DNA of 57,936 bases from Paracoccus sp. (in: a-proteobacteria) (GTDB lineage: Bacteria > Pseudomonadota > Alphaproteobacteria > Rhodobacterales > Rhodobacteraceae). The DNA lies in assembly GCA_030538425.1 (NCBI GenBank), contig JAUNTZ010000016.1:1-57936 (forward strand), given 5' to 3'. The notes under the pieces are model-generated. The model did not search any database. It saw nothing but the letters and a program-made list of their open reading frames with translations, and had not been told where the DNA came from. Below are positions 53,606 through 57,936 of the stretch, in pieces. Position 1 is the first letter of the stretch, and the number at the start of each line of letters is the position of its first letter. The position numbers were made by a program, and so were the translations under genes.

Positions 53606-55285
53606 ATGGCTGAACGCGCAAGCATGCAAGACTTCGAGGCGATGCTGAATGAAAGCCTCGAAATCGACACCCCCGATGAGGGCAGCGTTGTCAAAGGCCG
53701 GGTTATCGCCATCGAGGCGGGCCAGGCGATCATCGATGTCGGCTATAAAATGGAAGGCCGCGTCGATCTGAAAGAATTCGCAAATCCCGGCGAAGAGCCC
53801 AACCTGTCGGTCGGCGATGAGGTCGAGGTCTATCTGGACCGCGTCGAAAACGCCCGTGGCGAGGCCTCGATCTCGCGCGAGAAAGCCCGCCGCGAAGAGG
53901 CATGGGACCGTCTGGAAAAAGCCTATGCCGCAGAAGAGCGCGTCGAAGGCGCCATCTTTGGCCGCGTCAAGGGCGGCTTCACCGTCGATCTGGGCGGTGC
54001 CGTGGCCTTCCTGCCCGGTTCGCAGGTCGATGTCCGTCCGGTCCGCGATGCAGGCCCGCTGATGGGTCTGAAACAGCCCTTCCAGATCCTGAAAATGGAC
54101 CGCCGCCGCGGCAATATCGTCGTCTCGCGCCGTGCCATTCTGGAAGAATCCCGCGCCGAACAGCGCGCCGAGGTGATCTCGAACCTGAGCGAAGGCCAGA
54201 CTGCCGACGGCGTGGTCAAGAACATCACCGAATATGGTGCCTTCGTCGATCTGGGCGGCGTTGACGGTCTGCTGCATGTCACCGATATGGCATGGCGTCG
54301 CGTCAACCACCCGTCCGAGATCCTCGCCATCGGTGAGACCGTCAAGGTTCAGGTCATCAAGATCAACCGCGACAGCCACCGCATCAGCCTTGGCATGAAA
54401 CAGCTTCAGGCCGATCCGTGGGATTCCGTGGCTGAGAAGTTCCCGCTGGGCTCGGTCCATTCGGGCCGCGTCACCAACATCACCGATTACGGCGCCTTTG
54501 TTGAGCTGGAAGCGGGGATCGAGGGTCTGGTCCACGTCTCGGAAATGTCCTGGACCAAGAAAAACGTCCATCCCGGCAAGATCGTCTCGACCTCGCAAGA
54601 GGTGGACGTCATGGTTCTGGAGATCGACGAATCCAAACGCCGCGTCTCGCTTGGTCTGAAACAGACCATGCGCAATCCGTGGGATCAGTTCGCTGAAACC
54701 CACCCGACCGGCACCGTCATCGAGGGCGAAGTCAAGAACATCACCGAATTCGGTCTGTTCGTCGGCCTCGAAGGCGATATCGACGGCATGGTTCACCTGT
54801 CGGATATCTCCTGGGATGCGCGCGGCGAAGACGCCATTCAGGACTTCCGCAAGGGCGATATGGTCCGCGCGGTCGTCCAGGAAGTCGATGTCGAGAAAGA
54901 GCGCATCTCGCTCTCGATCAAGGCTCTGGAAAACGAGGCCATGGCCGAAGCCGTTGACGGCGTGAAGCGTGGCGATGTCGTGACCGTGACCGTTTCGGCC
55001 ATCGAGGATGGCGGAATCGAGGTGGAATATAACGGCGTCAAGTCGTTCATCCGCCGTTCGGATCTGGCCCGCGACCGTCAGGATCAGCGCCCCGAGCGTT
55101 TCCAGGTCGGCGACTCGGTCGATGCGCGCGTCACCAATATCGACAGCAAATCGCGCCGCCTGAGCCTCTCGATCAAGGCCCGCGAAATCGCCGAAGAGCG
55201 TGAAGCCGTCGAACAGTTCGGCTCCTCCGATTCGGGCGCCTCGCTGGGCGATATTCTGGGCGCCGCGCTCAAAGGCCGCGAATAA
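53606..55285 (+). CDS. rpsA: 30S ribosomal protein S1
   Basis: The 559-residue protein contains six S1/OB repeats, recognisable by VVKNITEYGAFVDLGGVDGL (third), RVTNITDYGAFVELEAGIEG (fourth) and EVKNITEFGLFVGLEGDIDG (fifth). It helps mRNA bind the ribosome. AAGGAACAC precedes the ATG. cmk commonly lies directly upstream in proteobacteria; here it is 6.9 kb away. Confidence 0.97.
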   Translation: MAERASMQDFEAMLNESLEIDTPDEGSVVKGRVIAIEAGQAIIDVGYKMEGRVDLKEFANPGEEPNLSVGDEVEVYLDRVENARGEASISREKARREEAWDRLEKAYAAEERVEGAIFGRVKGGFTVDLGGAVAFLPGSQVDVRPVRDAGPLMGLKQPFQILKMDRRRGNIVVSRRAILEESRAEQRAEVISNLSEGQTADGVVKNITEYGAFVDLGGVDGLLHVTDMAWRRVNHPSEILAIGETVKVQVIKINRDSHRISLGMKQLQADPWDSVAEKFPLGSVHSGRVTNITDYGAFVELEAGIEGLVHVSEMSWTKKNVHPGKIVSTSQEVDVMVLEIDESKRRVSLGLKQTMRNPWDQFAETHPTGTVIEGEVKNITEFGLFVGLEGDIDGMVHLSDISWDARGEDAIQDFRKGDMVRAVVQEVDVEKERISLSIKALENEAMAEAVDGVKRGDVVTVTVSAIEDGGIEVEYNGVKSFIRRSDLARDRQDQRPERFQVGDSVDARVTNIDSKSRRLSLSIKAREIAEEREAVEQFGSSDSGASLGDILGAALKGRE

Positions 55286-55304
55286 TCGCAGCCGCTTGAT
55301 CAAC

Positions 55305-55339
55305 GCCGCCTCCGGTCCTGACCGGGGGCGGCTTTTTTG
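55305..55339 (+). terminator. rho-independent terminator of rpsA
   Basis: GCCGCCTCCGGT pairs with ACCGGGGGCGGC (one G-T pair) around CCTG and runs into TTTTTTG. Confidence 0.92.
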
Positions 55340-55476
55340 TGGCCGAGGACGGTGCGGATCGCGTTTTTTCGGTGGTGAACTGTTAATCTGCTTGTGTGAA
55401 TGGGCCTGATCTGGCAACCCTATGAAACCCGCAGCTTTCATCATGCGTTGGGCTTTACAACCGATCTGGAGGAAGC

Positions 55477-55761
55477 ATGATCCGTTCTGAACTGATCCAG
55501 AAAATCGCGGATGAGAACCCGCATCTCGTTCAGCGCGACGTTGAACGCATCGTGGCGACCGTGCTCGATGAGATCATCGAAGCCTTGGCGCGCGGCGACC
55601 GGGTTGAGCTGCGCGGCTTTGGCGCGTTTTCGGTGAAAAAGCGTGACGCGCGTATCGGGCGCAACCCGCGCACGGGCGATTCTGTGCAGGTCGATGAAAA
55701 GCATGTTCCGTTCTTCAAGACCGGCAAACTGCTCCGCGACAGGTTGAACGACGAGGCCTGA
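55477..55761 (+). CDS. ihfB: integration host factor subunit beta
   Basis: The 94-residue DNA-bending protein has [36 protein letters not shown] and the intercalating arm [17 protein letters not shown] of the IHF beta chain. GGAGG precedes the ATG. rpsA-ihfB order is widely conserved. Confidence 0.96.
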   Translation: MIRSELIQKIADENPHLVQRDVERIVATVLDEIIEALARGDRVELRGFGAFSVKKRDARIGRNPRTGDSVQVDEKHVPFFKTGKLLRDRLNDEA

Positions 55762-55806
55762 TCTGGCAATTTGCGGGCGCGTAACCGTGCCAAGCTAGGG
55801 TGAACT

Positions 55807-56205
55807 ATGCGGATTATCCGACTGATTTTTGTCGTTTTCATGGCGCTTTTGCTGATCGGGATCGCGCTTGCGAACCGTGGCGCGGTGACGATGCGGCTGT
55901 TCCCCGCCAATTTCGACCGTTATCTCGGCGGCGCCTGGGAAGTCACCATGCCGCTGTTCCTGATCGTTCTTCTGGCGATGCTGGTGGGGATGCTGGCGGG
56001 CTTGGTCTGGGAATGGCTGCGTGAGGCCCCGATCCGCAGTCAGGCCGCCCGCGCCCAGGAACAATGTGAGCGGCTTCAGCGTGAGGTCGGTAGCCTGCGC
56101 GACACCCATCACGCCCCCAAGGATGAGGTTCTGGCCATCCTTGACGCGCCCAAAACCCCGGTTGCCGCGCCTGCGCCTGCCGCAACCTTGCCTGCGCCGC
56201 GCTGA
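55807..56205 (+). CDS. LapA (DUF1049)-domain membrane protein
   Basis: The 132-residue protein has two N-terminal helices ([20 protein letters not shown] and [20 protein letters not shown]), the LapA/DUF1049 pattern, and a cytoplasmic coiled coil ([19 protein letters not shown]) with a Pro/Ala tail. In Escherichia coli LapA supports lipopolysaccharide assembly with LapB; no lapB is adjacent. It sits between ihfB and trpF, five bases before the latter. Confidence 0.85.
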   Translation: MRIIRLIFVVFMALLLIGIALANRGAVTMRLFPANFDRYLGGAWEVTMPLFLIVLLAMLVGMLAGLVWEWLREAPIRSQAARAQEQCERLQREVGSLRDTHHAPKDEVLAILDAPKTPVAAPAPAATLPAPR

Positions 56206-56210
56206 GACCC

Positions 56211-56846
56211 GTGGCTCAGGTCAAGATTTGCGGGCTGCGCACGCCTGAGGATATCACGGCGGCGGTTGAGGCCGGGGCGCGTTTTCTGGGCTTTGTGTTC
56301 TTTCCGCCCTCACCGCGCCATGTCACGGCTGAGCAGGCGGCCGCTTTGGCGCTTGACGTGCCGCCCGGGGTGATGCGCGTGGGGCTGTTCGTGAACCCTG
56401 ACGATGCTCTGCTCGACAGCGTTCTGGCGAAGGTTCCGCTGGATCTCCTCCAGCTTCACGGCAAGGAAAGCCCCGAACGTGTGGCTGAGGTCAAGGCGCG
56501 TTACGGCCTGCCGGTGATGAAGGCGGTCGGCATCGCCTCAGGCGCCGATCTTGACGCGCTGTTCGATTACGGGCTTGTCGCCGACATGCTTCTGGTCGAT
56601 GCCAAGCCGCCAAAAGATGCCAGCCTGCCGGGCGGCAATGGGCTCGCTTTTGACTGGCGGCTGTTGGTCGGGCGCAAATGGCTGAAGCCGTGGATGCTGG
56701 CCGGTGGGCTGACCCCCGACAACGTGGCCGAGGCGATCCGCCTGACCGGCGCGCAGGCGGTCGATGTGTCCTCGGGGGTCGAGGTCGCGCCGGGCGTCAA
56801 AAGCCCCGATCTGATCCGAGATTTCATTGCCTCGGCAAAGGGTTAG
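56211..56846 (+). CDS. trpF: phosphoribosylanthranilate isomerase
   Basis: The 211-residue TIM barrel uses a GTG start ([20 protein letters not shown]). It has [26 protein letters not shown] and the phosphate-binding end [19 protein letters not shown]. It catalyses the third step of tryptophan synthesis. trpB, commonly next in Rhodobacterales, is not downstream here; the next gene is convergent. Confidence 0.95.
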   Translation: MAQVKICGLRTPEDITAAVEAGARFLGFVFFPPSPRHVTAEQAAALALDVPPGVMRVGLFVNPDDALLDSVLAKVPLDLLQLHGKESPERVAEVKARYGLPVMKAVGIASGADLDALFDYGLVADMLLVDAKPPKDASLPGGNGLAFDWRLLVGRKWLKPWMLAGGLTPDNVAEAIRLTGAQAVDVSSGVEVAPGVKSPDLIRDFIASAKG

Positions 56847-56860
56847 GCGAAAGACCTAAC
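56842..56860. terminator. hairpin made of the two convergent stop codons
   Basis: GTTAGG (56842-56847) and CCTAAC (56855-56860) are perfect complements around CGAAAGA. The left arm contains the TAG of trpF and the right arm the TAG of the convergent lipoprotein gene, so either transcript would form the same 6-bp stem. There is no T tract, so termination is only possible. Confidence 0.4.
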
Positions 56861-57347
56861 GCAAGTTCACAACATTGTTCGCGGCGCTGATCTCAACCCC
56901 GCGGATGCGCGACAATTGCAGATGCGAAACCGGCATGGCCACCGTCATCAGATCCGCCTCAAGCGTGGCGGGCGTCCGCGCATCGACGCTGCCCTCAAGC
57001 GGCGGAAGGCCGGTCAGCACCAGCCGCAGGATGCCGTCATCATCGGGGCGCAACTGGCCCTCGGGCTGCGGGCGCGCGGTCATCAGCGCCAGATCATGCC
57101 AACCCTTGGTCGGCGCCATCGCCGTGACCACCAGCAGGCGCCCGTCATTGATCGGCTGATATGTCGCGCTGACGATCTGCGGGACCAGATCACTGGCCTC
57201 GCGCCGGGTCTGCGGATAGCCGCCTTCCGGCGCAAGCGAGGTCGGAGCCGAGGAACTGCTGCGCATCCAGCCAAGCGGGTTCCAGTTGCCGCAGCCGGCA
57301 AGCGTCATTGTGGCGGCCATGGTCAGAGCAAGGGGGGCAATCCGCAT
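56856..57347 (-). CDS. lipoprotein of unknown function
   Basis: The 163-residue protein starts at the ATG at 57347 (MRIAPLALTMAATMTLAGCG), with lipobox TLAGC (Cys19). The mature part has a conserved-looking VSATYQPINDGRLLVVTAMA and a C-terminal EISAANNVVNLR. It is probably anchored in the envelope. No named family is recognised. The stop pairs with the trpF stop region. Confidence 0.75.
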   Translation of the reverse strand: MRIAPLALTMAATMTLAGCGNWNPLGWMRSSSSAPTSLAPEGGYPQTRREASDLVPQIVSATYQPINDGRLLVVTAMAPTKGWHDLALMTARPQPEGQLRPDDDGILRLVLTGLPPLEGSVDARTPATLEADLMTVAMPVSHLQLSRIRGVEISAANNVVNLR

Positions 57348-57465
57348 CGTCAATTCCCGTGTGGTTCCGCTCGTTGATAGGCGATTGCGCGGCCTGGTGA
57401 AAGCCTCTTTGACCTTTGCGGGCGGGCTTGTTAGCAAACCGGCAAGATCACGCAGGAAGAACATC

Positions 57466-57876
57466 ATGGCCGCCGCCGCTTTCGAGACCATCGTCGACGA
57501 TTTCGAGTTCATGGAGGATTGGGAGGACCGCTATCGCCACCTGATCGAGCTGGGCCGCGCCATGCCCGCGATGGACGATGCGCTCAAGGTGCCTGCGACC
57601 AAGGTTGACGGCTGCGCCTCGCAGGTCTGGATCTTGCCGCAGGTCGAAAATGGCCGCTTTGATTTTCAGGGCGACAGTGACGCGCTGATCGTGCGCGGGC
57701 TGATTGCGGTGCTGCACGCGCTTGTTTCGGGTGAGGATGTGGCGAAGGTCGCGCGCCTTGACGCGCAGGGCGAATTGGCGCGGCTGGGCCTTGACGAACA
57801 TCTGTCCGCGCAGCGCTCAAACGGGCTGCGCGCGATGATCGAGCGGGTGCGAAACTATGCCGCCGAAGCTGTCTGA
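57466..57876 (+). CDS. sufE: SufE-family cysteine desulfurase acceptor
   Basis: The 136-residue protein has the SufE pattern FEFMEDWEDRYRHLIELGRA, the sulfur-accepting Cys in VDGCASQVWIL, and RSNGLRAMIERVRN at the end. It takes sulfane sulfur from SufS for iron-sulfur cluster assembly. Other suf genes are not here. GCAGGAAG precedes the ATG at 57466. Confidence 0.93.
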   Translation: MAAAAFETIVDDFEFMEDWEDRYRHLIELGRAMPAMDDALKVPATKVDGCASQVWILPQVENGRFDFQGDSDALIVRGLIAVLHALVSGEDVAKVARLDAQGELARLGLDEHLSAQRSNGLRAMIERVRNYAAEAV

Positions 57877-57881
57877 GAAAC

Positions 57882-57936
57882 TGGAGCGGGTGAAGGGAAT
57901 CGAACCCTCGTCTTCAGCTTGGGAAGCTGCGGCTCT
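57882..57936 (-). tRNA. tRNA-Gly (anticodon CCC), 3' part; 5' end outside window
   Basis: Read on the minus strand, the sequence gives the anticodon arm GCAGCTTCCCAAGCTG with loop TTCCCAA, the T arm GAGGGTTCGATTCCCTT and the end CCCGCTCCA with encoded CCA. This matches Gly tRNA with a CCC anticodon. Bases before the anticodon stem run out of the window at 57936. Confidence 0.9.

Noticed and set aside
53096-55444. 782-codon minus-strand frame opposite rpsA
   Set aside because: rpsA has six S1 repeats and a terminator; the antisense frame only mirrors the repeats.

Overview
The window is a GC-rich, gene-dense, almost purely chromosomal segment of an alphaproteobacterium, most probably a member of the Rhodobacterales (Paracoccus/Rhodobacter-like). 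I infer this from the gene pairings (pccB/pccA with methylmalonyl-CoA mutase, PuuD-type urate oxidation, phoH-ybeY-corC, cmk...rpsA-ihfB-trpF), from the many small Rhodobacterales-type lipoproteins and from the codon usage. No insertion sequence, phage gene or CRISPR array was seen. One RNA gene is present, a tRNA-Gly cut by the right edge.

Layout. 0-5 kb: end of acpP, a YgiB/YgiC-like pair, then two genes of an ABC capsule exporter (KpsE-like, KpsT-like) without their permease. 4.6-8 kb: a flavocytochrome-c sulfide dehydrogenase pair behind a Crp/Fnr-type palindrome, and a membrane-fused spermidine-synthase-like protein. 8.3-12.8 kb: an SLC5-STAC sensor kinase with a small membrane protein in front, a SpoA-domain FliM-like protein, and infA. 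13-20.5 kb: a purine degradation operon (uraH, puuD, xdhA, xdhB, xdhC, guaD). 20.5-22.4 kb: hom and a possible HEPN protein. 22.6-31.5 kb: the propionyl-CoA assimilation region (pccB, pccA, methylmalonyl-CoA mutase) interleaved with small lipoproteins and hypotheticals, with palindromic operator candidates. 31.6-35.5 kb: alr, phoH, ybeY, corC, and a decayed in-frame repeat of the corC 3' end. 36-38 kb: an MFS transporter and eda. 38.3-43.1 kb: a chemotaxis operon in the rhizobial order (STAS, cheY, cheA, cheW, cheR, cheY, small protein) but lacking cheB, cheD and a receptor gene; the last small protein carries a CheZ-like DxxxQ motif. 43.4-46.7 kb: rpsB-tsf, a DUF4344 metallopeptidase, cmk. 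46.6-53.4 kb: a malonate uptake and utilisation cassette (GntR regulator, TRAP transporter, malonyl-CoA decarboxylase, malonyl-CoA synthetase) lying between cmk and rpsA. 53.6-57.9 kb: rpsA, ihfB, LapA-like protein, trpF, a lipoprotein, sufE, tRNA-Gly.

The metabolic theme is assimilation of small organic acids and purines: malonate is taken up, activated and decarboxylated to acetyl-CoA; propionyl-CoA is carboxylated and isomerised to succinyl-CoA; guanine is deaminated and oxidised through xanthine to urate and 5-hydroxyisourate. The observations I find most worth following are the reduced che operon with its candidate CheT/CheZ-like phosphatase, the malonate cassette whose edge has rewritten the C-terminus of cmk, the decayed corC tail, the mutually exclusive stem-loops beyond the methylmalonyl-CoA mutase gene, and the palindromes at the propionate genes.
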